A DNA stretch of 64,000 nt from Zea mays (GCF_902167145.1 NC_050097.1:108967982-109031981), one strand, 5' to 3'. Numbered from the stretch's first letter, positions 34,322-46,305 are shown. Numbers and translations are program-made. Notes: a model not told the origin generated them from the letters alone.

Positions 34322-37300
34322 ATGGCCGACCGGGTGACCGTTGTTTCACCGTGTGACCCGTGGCCTTTCTCCACCGTCACGGCGGATGATCTGGAGGCCC
34401 TTGTTGTTGATGGTTTGCTTCGCCCTCTCTCCGGTGGCTCGCAGCCGGAGTGGATGGCCCCTCCGAGCGGAGCCGCCCTGTCCCCGCCGCCGGGGTATGT
34501 GCTGAGCTTCGTCTCCTTTCATGAGCGGGGGTTCGGAGTGCCGGCAAGCCGTTTTATGCGGGCGATTCTGCACGTCTACGGGGTGGAGCTGCACAATCTC
34601 AGTCCCAACTCCATCTCGCAAGCAGCCATCTTCGCGGCGGTTTGCGAAGGATATTTGGGGATTGCCCCCCACTGGGATCTGTGGACCCATCTCTTCTCCG
34701 TGGAGCTTTTTGCCTCGTCGACGGGGGAAAGAAGAGTTCACATGGAGGTGCGGGCCAGTGGCTGCATCCTCCAGTTGAGGCAGGCGCGGGCGCTGCAGTA
34801 CATCCCTGCCATCCTCGCGTCTTCGAACAAAGGGTGGCAGCACCGGTGGTTTTATCTCTGAAATGACGACGGGAGGCTCCCGTCGTTTTCTCAATGAGTG
34901 GTGACCGCCGCCGCCGATAACTGGCGCTACGGGGCCCCGCGTGAGAGACAGAAGAATCTCCAGCCCCTTTTGAAGGCCTTGGAGGAGCTGCGAGAAGGAG
35001 GGTTCACCGCCGCGGGGGTGGTTGCCGCCATTCATCGCCGAAGGGTGCTCCCCTTGACGGAGCGGCAGCTGCCGCTTTGGGAGATGACGCCGGGGGTCGA
35101 CTTGGAGGGTTTGCAGATGTCCTCGGACCCCCTTCCCGCCGACAACCTCCACAGGCGGGTAGCCGGCGCCTTTTCCCAGCTCTCGATGTGTCCCGATCGC
35201 GGGTGTGTGTCCCTGGTGAGTGTCCGCTCCTTCTTCCTTCTTGTGTCGGATTGCCCTTGGTTCTCACATTCGAGACTTTTCGTCCATCTCCAGGAGGTGG
35301 GGTTTCACAAGCCTTCCCTGCCACCGGTCCTGGAGGACGCGGTGGACCGAGCTATGCGGAGGGTTGCCGCAGAGAAGAGGAAGGAGAAGAAGGACGCGAA
35401 GAAGGCTCGGGCCCGCGAGTGGATGCGGGCTCGGGACGCCTTGGAAAGGCTTCGTCGTTGGCAGGAGAGGTATGGGCTCCCGAGGGAGCCATCGCCGGAG
35501 ATGCCTGATGACGACGACGATGATGAAGACGATGATGAAGACGACGACATGGCTGCCCGCCTCGGCCTCAGCCCGGATCTGAGGCTGGGCCAGGGGTCAT
35601 CGAGCCAGCCCCCGAGCGGGCTGGTGCCATCGGTATCCGGGGCCGGGACATCGGGGTCCCGGTCCGAAGAACGGGGGCAGGCCGAGGGGGTACTTGACCC
35701 CTTGGCCGAGGTAGTTGAGGTGACCCCGGGGAGTCAGGCCGAGTCGCCTGTTCCCCAAGAACCGTTGCCCGTGCCGACTGCGCAGGAGGGTGATCCTCGG
35801 GTCATCATGGCTGCACCTGGGCAGTCCGTCCCTCTGGTGCCTCGGGCACCCAAGGCAAGGACGGTGCCGAAGCCGGCAGCAGGGCTGACCTCGGTGGTAC
35901 CTTCATGGATCGAGGCTCGAGAGACCTCCCCACAGGCACGATTGATCATGGCCCGGAGTGGGTAAGTATCTTAGGATATCTTCGTCCTGGCTCCTCCTTC
36001 GTGTGTCCTGATCCTGCTCTTCCTTTTCTTCCCAGCAAACGGAGGCATGGTTCGACTGGTCTGGCTCCCTGGAAGGCCCTCAAAACGGCGCCGGCTTCTG
36101 CAGCTAGTGCCGCACCGGGCCTTGCCGGCCAGCTGGCCTTCTTACAAGATGCTCCAAAGCGGGGGGCCCAGGCGGCACAAGTTGCCGTGGGGCGAGCTCC
36201 CGAGGCCGACTCCTCCGTCGAGGCGGCCGTCGTGCCGAGGGAGACTGCTGGCGCGGCTACGGCCTCGAGCCCACCAGACGCGTTGCCGGCGCTGGCACCG
36301 GCTTCTGCCGAGGTGGTTGCCGTTCTGGCCGTGGAGCCACCCATCGCCGCCGACGCTGAGATGGTCGAGGCGTCGCTACTTGATGCCTCAGAGGAGGGAG
36401 GCACAGAACCGCGACCCGTCCTGGGGAGCGGCAACCTCGTCCCCGCACGGCGCAGTCCCGACGGGCGGCGTCAGTCGCTCCGGTTCTGGATCAGTGGGGC
36501 TTCGGATCCCCTCTTCGTTCTTGACGATGAGCGAGAGGAGCAGTCTTGGGACGGGCTTCGTGAGCGTGTTGAGGCAACGGTGGGGTCGCTTCGGTCGACC
36601 TTGGAGGTCCTTTGTAGGGACATTCCCAAGATCCTCTAGGTAATGATTTCAAGCATACCTTTCATGTGATCAAGGCATTCTTTGTGACGCCCCGCTTCCT
36701 TTCCTCAGGATCTGACGGATCCGAGCGCCGCCAAGTCGTCGTTCATCCGCCGCGAGGCCGATGTCTGGGGTTCGCTGCGGTCCCTGAGGACCACGCTTGC
36801 CGGGGCTACCGAGCGCCTCTCCCAACGGAGCGCCGAGGTGGCGGACCTTCGGTTGCTCTGTGTCGATCTGGGAGCAGAGGCAGCGGCGGCACGTGCAGAG
36901 GTGCAACAGCAGCAGTTGGAGCTTGGCCAGGTCATCGGTGAGCGGGACCAATCTCAGGGCCGGGCCGCCGAGGCTGAAAGCCGGGTTGAGGCTCTTGGAG
37001 TCTAGTTAGCCGAGGCGTCTGCTCGGGCCGGAGCCCTTGCAACAGACCTAGCCGTGGCCCAAGCCGCATCCTCGGAGCAGCGTGCCCGAGCCAAAGGTAT
37101 GTCTTGGCCGTTTTAAGATTTTGATTCAGCTTCGTTCCTCAACTCATGTTTGAAGTCTTCTGCTTTGGCTGTTTGCAGAGCTCGAGTCTGCCCTCGATGA
37201 GATAACCAAAGCACTTGCCCAGGCGGCCGAGCAGAGGGAGGCCGACCACGCGGCCATGTCCGAGGCCATCTCGACCTTCTGCCGGGTCTTTGGTTTCGAC

Positions 37301-37656
37301 GACGTCCCCTCGGAAAGCTCCCCTTAGAGTCGCCTGCAGGCCTTGGGTGACCACGCGCGCGGCCGACTCCGCGAGGCACTGCATCATGGCGTCAGGCGGG
37401 CCTTCGCCGTGCTCGCTTCCCACTATGACGTGGATCTGGAGCGGGTCAGCGAGGGGTACTGCCTTCCCGACGAAGATGAAGCTGCCCTGGCCGAAGTCCA
37501 GAGGCTTGAGCGGCCGCCGCGGGCCCAAGCGCGGTGCTGGCGACCACCTTCGAAGCAGAGATCCTCCCGCTTGCGCCGTCGTCCGAGACCGGGGCGGATC
37601 TCGCCGAGGGTGGAGACGAAGCCGAGGGCGCGGCTCCTTCTCCGGGCGACGCCTGA
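34322..37656 (+). pseudogene. Huck antisense gene (aORF), five exons, about 1,010 codons, decayed
   Basis: Antisense to Huck gag-pol, between integrase and 3' LTR. Exons read from the sequence are 34322-35215, 35294-35961, 36036-36639, 36709-37096 and 37179-37656. Every junction is GT-AG and the phases fit (894 nt; then 2; then 0; then 1). Exon 1 carries the Transposase_28-like region (PPGYVLSFVSFHERGFGVP, SRFMRAILHVYGVELHNLSP, NSISQAAIFAAVCEGYLGI, WQHRWFYL). Exon 2 holds a Lys/Glu-rich helix and an Asp-rich run, exon 3 an Ala/Pro-rich linker, and exons 4-5 coiled coil. Stops are TGA (34861 and 34896, likely CGA) and TAG (36637, 37003 and about 37325, likely CAG). A frameshift lies near 37530. 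Function is unknown; a gene at this place is known in Tat-lineage elements. Confidence 0.8.
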
Positions 37657-38122
37657 TTCTGCCAGAGCAGTTTAGTTTGAATGCGTATGTGTCTTTTGCG
37701 GCCGCCGAGGCCCGAACACTTTATCATCGTAATATAGGGTTGTGTCTCTTTTCCTCTTGTTTTGCGTATCCGGACTCGTTCGTCAGTAGCAGGATTGCTT
37801 ACCCAAGTAAGAGTTATTTTTCGCGGTAGGCGACGAGTGAGGTATCCGTATCCCTGAGGTGTAGGAGTCCCTCGGCTCGGTCGGCCTTGCCACTTAATGC
37901 ACTCTTATTCGTTTCTTGGGGTCCTATTACTGATATAGCCGGGAGACGCGAAAGTCGTTTTGATGGAAGACTTTTTTCGAGGAAAATTTTGACGCAGAGG
38001 GGGTTCGCCCCTTCTAGCCCCCGAGGGAGGGTCGGGCTTTGCCGAAGCAAGGCTGACCCTTCCTTGATGGTTAGACTTTATTGGCGTATGTAAACGAGGT
38101 GTATGAACGACTTGAAAACATC

Positions 38123-39400
38123 TTAAGGGTAGAAGCAACGTAGCTGTTGGATGTTCCAAGCGTTGTTGTAGACCTCGCCTTGACTGTTGGCCAGCTTGTA
38201 CGTCCCGGGCTTCAAAACCTTGGCGATGACGAACGACCCTTCCCAGGGAGGCGTGAGCTTGTGCCGCCCTCGGGCATCTTGTCGCAGCCGAAGCACCAAG
38301 TCGCCCACCTGGAGGTCTCGGGACCGAACCCCTCGGGCGTGGTAGCGTCGCAGGGACTGCTGATACCGCGCCGAGTGTAGTAAGGCCATGTCCCAAGCCT
38401 CTTCCAGCTGGTCTAGTGAGTCTTCTCGGTTGGTCTGGTTGCGTCGGTCATCGTAGGCCCTCGTCCTTGGGGAACCATATTCTAAGTCTGTGGGCAAGAT
38501 GGCCTCGACCCCATAGACTAGAAAGAACGGCGTGAAACCCGTGGCTCGACTTGGCGTCGTCCTCAGGCTCCAGACCACCAAGGGGAGTTCCTTCTTCCAT
38601 CGCCTGCCGAACTTGTGGAGGTCGTTGTAGATCCTCGGCTTGAGTCCTTGCAGAATCATGCCGTTGGCACGTTCTACCTGCCCATTCGTCATGGGGTGAG
38701 CCACGGTGGCCCAGTCCACCCGGATGTGGTGATCCTCGCAGAAGTCCAGGAACTTTCTGCCGGTGAACTGGGTGCCGTTGTCGGTGATGATGGAGTTCGG
38801 GACCCCAAAGCGATGGATGATGTTGGTGAAGAATGCCACCGCCTGTTCGGACCTGATGCTGTTTAGGGGTCGGACCTCGATCCACTTGGAGAATTTGTCG
38901 ATGGCGACCAGCAGGTGCGTGTAGCCCCCGGGTGCCTTCTGCAAGGGACCGACGAGGTCCAGACCCCACACAACAAACGACCAGGTGATGGGTATTGTTT
39001 GCAGAGCCTGAGCGAGTAGGTGCGTCTGCCTTGCGTAGAATTGACACCCTTGGCAGGTGCGGACAATTCTAGTGGCGTCGGCCACCGCAGTCGGCTAGTA
39101 GAAACCTTGTCGGAAAGCGTTTCCAACAAGGGCTAGAGGCGCTGCGTGATGACCGCAAGCCCCCGAGTGTATTTCTTGTAAGAGCTCCTGGCCTTCGGCG
39201 ATGGATATGCATCGCTGGAGGATGCCGGAGGGGCTGCGGTGGTAGAGCTCCTTCCCGTCACCCGGCAAGACGAATGACTTGGCGCACCGCGCCAGTCGCC
39301 AAGCTTCGGCTCTGTCGAGGGGTATCTCTCCTCGGTGGAGATATTGCATGTACGAGGTCTGCCAGTTTCGATTAGGCGTGACCCCATTCCGCTCTTCCTC
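38123..39400 (-). pseudogene. Huck integrase
   Basis: The integrase reads HSGACGHHAAPLALVGNAFRQ, then a TAG at 39095 (likely TGG) and the zinc-binding CQGCQFYARQ. The DDE core follows: GLDLVGPLQKAPGG, DKFSKWIEVRPL, IITDNGTQFTGRKF and TNGQVERANGMI. The C-terminal VGDLVLRLRQDARG and WEGSFVIAKVLKPGTYKL segments end at the stop at 38123. 320 codons are open from 39085. All three catalytic acidic residues are present. About 0.45 kb of 3' sequence separates it from the convergent end of the antisense gene. Confidence 0.92.
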
Positions 39401-41413
39401 TATGCGTAGTGCCTCACCCTCGGGGGCCGAGGGTGCCTCGGGCTGAGCCGAGGGTGCCTCGGGCTGAGCCGAGGGCGCCTCGAGCTGGGCCAAGGGCGCC
39501 TCGGGCAGGGCCGAGACCTTCTCGGGCTCGGGCGTGTCGTCGGTCTTGACTGAGGGTTGATGTAGGTCTCGGGAGAATACGTCCAGGGGAACCATTGTTC
39601 GCGCCGAAGCTATCTTCGCTAGCTCGTCCGCAGTCTCGTTGTACCGTCGGGCGACGTGGTTGACCTCGAGCCCGTAGAACTTGTCCTCCAGGCGCCGAAC
39701 CTCATCGCAGTAGGCTTCCATCTTCGGGTCGCGGCAGTGGGAGTTCTTCATGACTTGGTCGATGACAAGCTGTGAGTCATCGCGAGCGTCGAGGCGTCGG
39801 ACCCCTAGCTCGATGGCGATGCGCAACCCGTTGACCAGAGCCTCATACTCAGCCACGTTGTTGGACGCCGGGAAATGGAGGCGCAGCACGTAGCGGAGGT
39901 GCTTCCCGAGGGGCGAGATGAAGAGCAGGCCCGCGCCTGCCCCTGTTTTCATCAGCGACCCGTCGAAAAACATGGTCCAGAGCTCCGGCTGGATCGGAGC
40001 TGCCGGGAGCTGGGTGTCGACCCATTCAGCCACAAAGTCTGCCAAGACTTGGGACTTGATGGCCTTCCGAGGGGCGAACGAGATTGTCTCGCCCATGATC
40101 TCCACCGCCCATTTTGCAATCCTACCCGAGGCCTCTTGGCACTGGATGATCTCTCCCAGGGGGAAGGATGACACCACAGTCACCAGATGAGACTCGAAGT
40201 AGTGTCGCAGCTTCCGCCGCGTCAGAATCACCGCGTACATCAGCTTCTGAATTTGTGGGTAGCGGATCTTGGTCTCGGACAGTACCTCACTGATGAAGTA
40301 GACTGGCCTCTGGACGGGCAATGCATGCCCTTCTTCTCGTCTCTCAACCACGATCGCGGCGCTGACCACCTGAGTGGTAGCGGCGACGTAGATCAAGAGG
40401 GCTTCTCCGGCAGCGGGGGGCACCAAGATGGGTGCGCTGGTAAGGAGCGCTTTCAGGTTCCCGAGGGCTTCCTCGGCCTCGGGGGTCCAAGTGAAGCACT
40501 CGGTCTTTCTTAAGAGGTGGTATAGAGGTAGGCCTCTTTCGCCGAGGCGCGAGATGAAGCGGCTCAGAGCCGCAAGGCATCCCATGACCCTCTGTACGCC
40601 TTTCAAGTCCTTGATGGGCCCCATGTTGGTGATGGCCGCGATTTTTTCCGGGTTGGCCTCGATGCCCCGCTCGGAGACGATGAACCCCAAGAGCATGCCT
40701 CGGGGGACTCCGAAGACGCACTTCTCGGGATTGAGTTTTACACCTTTCGCCTTGAGACACCGGAATGTCGTTTCAAGGTCGGAGAGGATGTCGGAGGCTT
40801 TCCTCGTCTTGACTACGATGTCATCGACGTAAGCCTCGACCGTTCGACCAATGTGCTATTCGAACACGTGGTTCATGCACCTTTGGTACGTCGCACCCGC
40901 ATTCCTCAAACCAAATGGCATGGTAACGTAGCAGTACATGCCAAAGGGCGTGATGAAAGAAGTCGCGAGCTAGTCGGACTCTTTCATCTTGATTTGGTGA
41001 TACCCTGAGTAGGCATCGAGGAATGACAGGGTTTCGCACCCAGCAGTGGAATCCACGATTTGATCGATGCAAGGCAGAGGGTAGGGAACCTTCGTACATG
41101 CTTTGTTTAGACCAGTGTAGTCTACACACATCCGCCATTTCCCTCCTTTCTTTCTCACAAGCACAGGGTTGGCAAGCCATTCGGGATGGGATACCTCTTT
41201 GATGAACCCTGTGGCCATCAGCTTGTGCATCTCCTCGCCTATGGCTCTGCGCTTTTCTTCGTCGAATCGGCGCAGAGGCTGCTTCACGGGTCAGACTCCA
41301 GCTCGGATATCCAGCGAGTGCTCAACGACATCCCTCGGTATGCCAGGCATGTCCGAGGGACTCCACGCAAAGACTTCGGCGTTCGCGCGGAGAAAGTCGA
41401 CGAGCACTGCTTC
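39401..41413 (-). pseudogene. Huck reverse transcriptase and RNase H
   Basis: RT starts with FDEEKRRAIGEEMHKL, VLVRKKGGKWRMCVDYTGLN, LSFLDAYSGYHQI and [19 protein letters not shown]; the active site is YVDDIVVK (about 40840-40815). RNase H has FFDGSLMKTGAGAGL, NVAEYEALVNGL and DSQLVIDQV. A Pro/Ala/Glu repeat linker (QPEAPSA repeated, about 39430-39500) leads toward integrase. In-frame stops at 41414, 41291, 40970 and 40858 are TAG or TGA. From family knowledge they were probably CAG (three) and CGA (one). 533 codons are open from 40696 to 39095. Confidence 0.92.
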
Positions 41414-41416
41414 CTA

Positions 41417-42379
41417 TTTGGGGTCGAGCTCGGAGCCGATCCGGATCTGCTTGGAGGCGTCGTTGCTGGGGTCGAGAGGGACGGATTTGACCGTCTCAGC
41501 TGGCTCGAAGTTGCCGGCGTGGCGCTTCGCATCTGGCGCCTCCTTGGAGAGGCTCTCCAGGTCGGCGATGAGGGCCTCGGATTCGGCGAGGGCCTTGGCG
41601 TACTCCATGCACTCCACGTCGCATTCGTACGCGTGTCGGTACGTGGGGCCGACGGTGATGACCCCGTTGGGGCCCGACATTTTGAGCTTGAGGTAGGTGT
41701 AGTTGGGGACGGCCATGAACTTGGCGTAGCATGGCCTCCCCAGTACTGCGTGGTAGGTTCCTTGGAACCCAACCACCTCGAACGTGAGGGTTTCCCTTCG
41801 GAAGTTGGAGGGAGTCCCGAAGCAGACGGGCAGATCGAGTTGTCCGAGGGGTTGGACGCGTTTCCCGGGGATGATCCCGTGAAAAGGCACCACGCCTGCC
41901 CGGATCGAGGATAGGTCGATCTGCCGGAGCCCGAGGGTCTCGGCGTAGATGATGCTGAGGCTGCTGCCTCCGTCCATGAGGACCTTGGTGAGCCTGACGT
42001 TGTCGATGACGGGGTCGACAACGAGCGGATATTTCCCCGGGCTCGGCATGCGATCGGAGTGGTCGTCCTGGTCGAAGGTGATGGGCTTGTCGGACCAGTC
42101 TAGGTAGACTGGCGCCGCCACCTTTACCGAGCAGACCTCCCGACGCTCTTGCTTGCGGTGCCGAGCCGAGGCATTTGCCACTGGCCCACCGTAGATCATG
42201 AAGCAGTCGTGGACCTCGGGGAACCCCTCTGCGTTGTGATCCTCCTTCTTGTCGTTGTTGTGGGCCCTGCCACCTTCAGCAACTGGCCCGTCTTTGTGAA
42301 AGTGGCGCCGAAGGATGACGCACTCCTCAAGGGTGTGCTTGACAGGTCCCTGATGATAGGGGCACGACTCCTTGAGCAT
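41417..42379 (-). pseudogene. Huck protease region
   Basis: 321 open codons. A CHCC-like segment (CPYHQGPVKHTLEECVILRRH) is followed by a Tat-type aspartic protease region (VHDCFMIYGGP, YLDWSDKPITFDQDDH, then KVLMDGGSSLSIIYAETLGL). The active site is Asp-Gly-Gly rather than Asp-Ser/Thr-Gly, as is common in this lineage. Similarity continues (GRPCYAKFMAVPNYTYLKLK). It joins RT after a TAG at 41414. Confidence 0.9.
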
Positions 42380-44661
42380 CTTATCGAACAGGTTGGCACC
42401 TCCAGGAGGTTTCCGAGGGTTCTTGTACTCAGCGGCGGCGACAAGGTCCTTGTCGGTGGCGTCGCGTTTCGCTTGCGACTTCTTCTTGTTCTTCTTCTTA
42501 ATGCCGCGCTGAGTGGACGCCTCGGGGACGTCTTCCGGCTGGCGGCCCTGGGGCTGCTTGTCCTTTCGGAAGATGGCCTCAACCGCCTCCTAGCCAGAGG
42601 CGAACTTGGTGGTGATGTCCATCAGCTCGCTCACCCTGGTGGGGGTCTTGCGACCCAGCTTGCTCACGAGGTCGCGGCAGGTGGTGCCGGCGAGGAACGC
42701 GCCGATGACGTCCGAGTCGGTGACGTTGGGTAGCTCGGTGCGCTGCTTCGAGAATCGCCGGATGTAGTCCTGGAGAGACTCTCCCGGCTGCTGGCGGCAG
42801 CTTCGGAGATCCTAGGAGTTCCTAGGGCGCACGTACGTGCCCTGGAAGTTGCCGGCGAAGGCTCGGACCAGGTCGTCCCAGTTGGAGATCAGCCCCGGAG
42901 GCAGATGCTCCAGCCAGGCTCGAGCGGTGTCGGAGAGGAACAGGGGGAGGTTGCGGATGATGAGGTTGTCATCGTTCGTTCCACCCAGCTGGCAGGCCAG
43001 TCGGTAGTCCGCGAGCCACAGTTCCGGCCTCGTCTCCCCCGAGTACTTTGTGATGGTAGTCGGGGTTCGGAACCGGGTCAGGAACGACGCCCGTCGTATG
43101 GCTCGGCTGAAAGCCTGCGGACCGGGTGGTTCGGGCGAGGGACTCCGATCCTCCCCGCTGTCGTAGCGTCCCCAACGCCTGGGGTGGTAGCCTCGGTGCA
43201 CCCTCTCATCGAGGTGGGCTCGACGGTTGAGGTGGTGGTGCTCGTTGCCGAGGCGACCCGGGGCCGCAGGCGCCGTGTTGCACGTGCGCCCGGTGTGGAC
43301 CGAGGCTTCCCGCACAAATCGGGAAGTCGCGGCGTGATGCTCCGAGGGGTACCCCTGCCTTCGGGAGGCAGAGCTTTCGGCCCGTCAGACCGCGGCATCC
43401 TCCAGGAGATTCTTGAGCTCTACCTGGATACGCCGCCCTTCGGTGGTCGATGGTTCCGTCATAGCGCGGAGTAGTATTGCTGCTGCAGCCAGGTTCTGGC
43501 CGACCCCACTGGAAGCCGGTGGCGGCCTTGCCCTGACGTCGTCGGCAATGCGGTGCTGGATGCCATGCGGTAGATGACGTGTTTCTCCGGCCGGAGCTAG
43601 GTCTGCCCATTCCTGCCCGATGTTCGGCCGGAACTGCTCAAGTGTTCCTGCTCCCTCGTCGAGCCTGGCCTGCATCTCGCGGATTTGCTCGAGCTATGCG
43701 TCCTGACCCCCCACAGGGACTGGGACCACAGCTAGCTCCCGAAGGATGTCAACGCGAGGCGCAGGCCTAGGGGGATCGTCGTTTTCCGGCATACCAAGAT
43801 GGTTGCCTTCACCGGGACCCCCTAGATCGATGTGGAAACATTCACGACTTGGGCTGCAGTCCTCGTCGCCGAAGCTGTGGCTACCATCGGAACAATCGGA
43901 GAGGCAGTAGTCGCATGCGGTCATGAAGTCCCGCATGGCACTGGGGTTACCGAGCCCGGAGAAATCCCAACAAAAGTCGGGCTCGTCATCTTCCTCGGAA
44001 CTCGAGGGTCTGTAGGTCGAGACGGCCGTCAGTCTGTCCTAGGGCGACCGCATATGGTACCCCAGAGGGTTGGTACATGCCTCTATGAAGGCTTCCACCG
44101 AAGCGAGGTCGCTTGGTGGGTCGAAGCTGAATCCAAAAGGCACGAGATGGGAATCGGTCGGTACCTCTTGGTCGACGGGCGGTGACGAAGTCGCGTCGGG
44201 GCGGACTACACCGTTGTCTCAGGTACGAGGGCGACGTCCAGCAAGTCCTTCGCGAGCGTGCTGGCGTCGTTCGTCTGCTTGGGGTTGGCGTGTTGCGGGC
44301 AAACAACGCTCGTCTTCGTCTCAGACGCAAGGTCGAAGCCCGACGTGTCCCCCGCTGGGGCGTCGGCGTCGTCGACTTGCTCGACAGCCGACGAGGTGCC
44401 ACCTCCTGCTTGGCCATGGTTGCCCCGCCTCCTCCTCCGTCGGTGGGGGAAGTGATGGGACAAACCCAGATGTTGTTCTTTCGCCATGTGGGGAAGACTT
44501 CGTTGATTCCGCCGCCGGCGGGCGGGCTGACGGCCGCTATTGTCGCTGTCGCGCGGCGGAGGAAGGAGTATCATGTTGTAGCTGCCGTCGAGGGACATGA
44601 ACTCAAGACTCTTGAAACGGAGCATCGTCCCGGGTTGGAAAGGTTGCTGGAGACTACCCAT
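42380..44661 (-). pseudogene. Huck Gag
   Basis: Gag begins near MGSLQQPFQPGTM (44661) and runs leftwards. A frameshift near 44210 moves the frame to QEVPTDSHLVPFGFSFDPPS. The capsid part is at about 43130-42630 (FLTRFRTPTTITKYSGETRP, WLADYRLACQLGG, IIRNLPLFLSDTARAWLEHL, FAGNFQGTYVRP, ESLQDYIRRFSKQRTELPNV). In-frame stops at 43694 and 42590 (likely CAG) and 42812 (likely TGG) interrupt it, and another lies near 44037. A Lys-rich tail leads to the protease. Confidence 0.85.
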
Positions 44662-44701
44662 CTGGAGCTTGACGGGAAGCTGTTCGTCAACATGCAGCAG
44701 G

Positions 44702-44720
44702 CCCCTACCTGACGCGCCAA
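44702..44720 (-). other. Primer-binding site of the Huck-like element
   Basis: On the minus strand TTGGCGCGTCAGGTAGGGG follows the 5' LTR with one base between. It resembles the primer site I associate with Huck/RIRE2-type elements. The tRNA is not assigned. Confidence 0.75.
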
Positions 44721-44721
44721 C

Positions 44722-46305
44722 TGTCGGTGTTTCGACCCCGGGGGGTACCTGGACCGACGAGTAAATTGTCGCTGCGTGTCCCAGCCCAGATGGGTCGGCG
44801 CGAGACGGGACACAAAGGGGGGAGAACAGTAAAGGGGAACCCGCGGCCTTCGTGTTGTCCTGCGCCCAGGGCGGATGGATGCGCTTGCAGTAGGGGGTTA
44901 CAAGCGTTCGTGTGGGAGAGAGAGAGAGAGAGCGAGAGCCTTATGCGCCGGCCCGTTCTCCCGCGCGGCCAACCTCCTCGTACGAGAGCCCTGGACCTTC
45001 CTTTTATAGGCATAAGGAGAGGGTCTAGGTGTACAATGGGGGGTGTAGCAGTGTGCTAACGTGTCTAGCAGAGAGGAGCTAGAGCCCTAAGTACATGCCG
45101 TCGTGGCAGTCGAATAGGTTTTGGCACCCTGTTCATGTGATGTCGTGGCCGTCGGAGGAGAGCTGGAGTCCTGCGGAAGGACAGCTGTCGGGGCTGTCGA
45201 ATCCTTGCTGACGTCTCCTTGCTTCCGTAAGGGGCTGAGAGCCGCCGTCGTCATGGAGCACGCGGGGCGCCATCATTATTTGTTTACTGGGGCGAGCTAG
45301 ATGGGACGCCGGTCTTGTTCCCCATAGCCTGAGCTAGCTAGGGGTAGGGTAATGATGGCCCCCCCTGTGATGTGGTCGGTCCGAGCCCTAGGTCGGGCGA
45401 GGCGAAGGCTCCTCCGAGGTCGAGGTCGAGTCCGTCTTCCGAGGTCGAGGCTGAGTCCGAGCCCTGGGGTCGGGCGAGGCGAAGTCCGTCTTCCGAGGTC
45501 GAGGCTGAGTCCGAGCCCTGGGGTCGGGCGAGGCGGAGTCCGTCTTCCAAAGTCGAGGCTGAGTCCGAGCCCTGGGGTCGGGCGAGGCGGAGTCCGTCTT
45601 CCGAGGTCGAGGTTGAGTCCGAGCCCTGGGTCGGGCGAGGCGGAGACTGTCTTCCGAGGCCGAGGCTGTGTCCGAGCCTTGGGGTCGGGCGAGGCGGAGT
45701 CCGTCGTCCAGCGTCGAGGTTGTGTCCGAGCCCTAGGGTCGGGCGAGGCAGAGTCCGTCGTCCAGCGTCGAGGTTGAGCCCGAGCCCTAGGGTCGGGCGA
45801 GGCGGAGCTTCCTATGGCGCCCGAGGCTGGACTTAGCTGATGTCAGCCTCACTCTGTCGAGTGGCACAGCAGTCGGAGCGACGCAGGCGGCACTGTTTTC
45901 TTATCAGGTCGGTCAGTGGAGCGGCGAAGTGACTGCGGGCACTTCGGCTCTATCGACTGAAGAGCGCGCGTCAAGATAAGGTGTCAGGCGATCCTTGCAT
46001 TAAATGCTCCTGCGATACGGTCGGTTGACGTGGAGATCTGGCCAAGGTTGTTTCTCTGCAAAGACTGGGCCTCGGGCGAGCCGAAGGTGTGTCTGTTGCT
46101 TGAGGGGGCCCTTGGGCGAGACGTGAATCCTCCGGGGTCGGCTGCCTTTGCCCGAGGCTGGGCTCGGTCAAGGCGAGATCGTGTCCCTTGAGTGGACTGA
46201 GCCTTGACCTTAATCGCGCCCATCAGGCCTTTGTAGCTTTGTGCTGATGGGGGTTACCAGCTGAGATTAGGAGTCTTGGGGTACCCCTAATTATGGTCCC
46301 CGACA
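44722..46305 (-). repeat. 5' LTR of the Huck-like element
   Basis: 1,584 bp. It holds a minus-strand TATAAAAG (45008-45001), a GA microsatellite (about 44915-44936) and the 54-bp tandem array (45394-45800). It drives leftward transcription of Huck gag-pol. Confidence 0.93.
45001..45008 (-). promoter_or_regulatory. TATA box of the Huck 5' LTR
   Basis: TATAAAAG on the minus strand within GCCTATAAAAGGAAGG, matched at 31583-31590 in the 3' LTR. Confidence 0.75.

Larger units (their letters stand above)
31296..46305 (-). mobile_element. Huck-like Tat-lineage Gypsy element (15.0 kb)
   Basis: A minus-strand element with LTRs of 1,593 and 1,584 bp (TGTCGGGGACC...CCGACA in element orientation) and a perfect TSD GAAGG (31291-31295 and 46306-46310). 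It contains a primer site, gag, protease, RT, RNase H, integrase, an antisense multi-exon gene and a 3' spacer with repeats. It is GC-rich, unlike the AT-rich Tekay around it. LTR divergence is visibly larger than in either complete Zeon copy. The name Huck rests on recognition of LTR and protein wording. Confidence 0.92.

Noticed and set aside
34346..35152. 268-codon minus-strand frame in the Huck element
   Set aside because: Mirror frame of exon 1 of the antisense gene; the plus-strand frame carries the recognisable domain.
41186..41914. 242-codon plus-strand frame opposite Huck protease
   Set aside because: Shadow of the protease/RT frame in GC-rich DNA; no domain.
44206..44661. A separate gene upstream of Huck gag
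   Set aside because: Wording matches the N-terminal part of Huck-type Gag polyproteins, joined to the rest by a frameshift near 44210.
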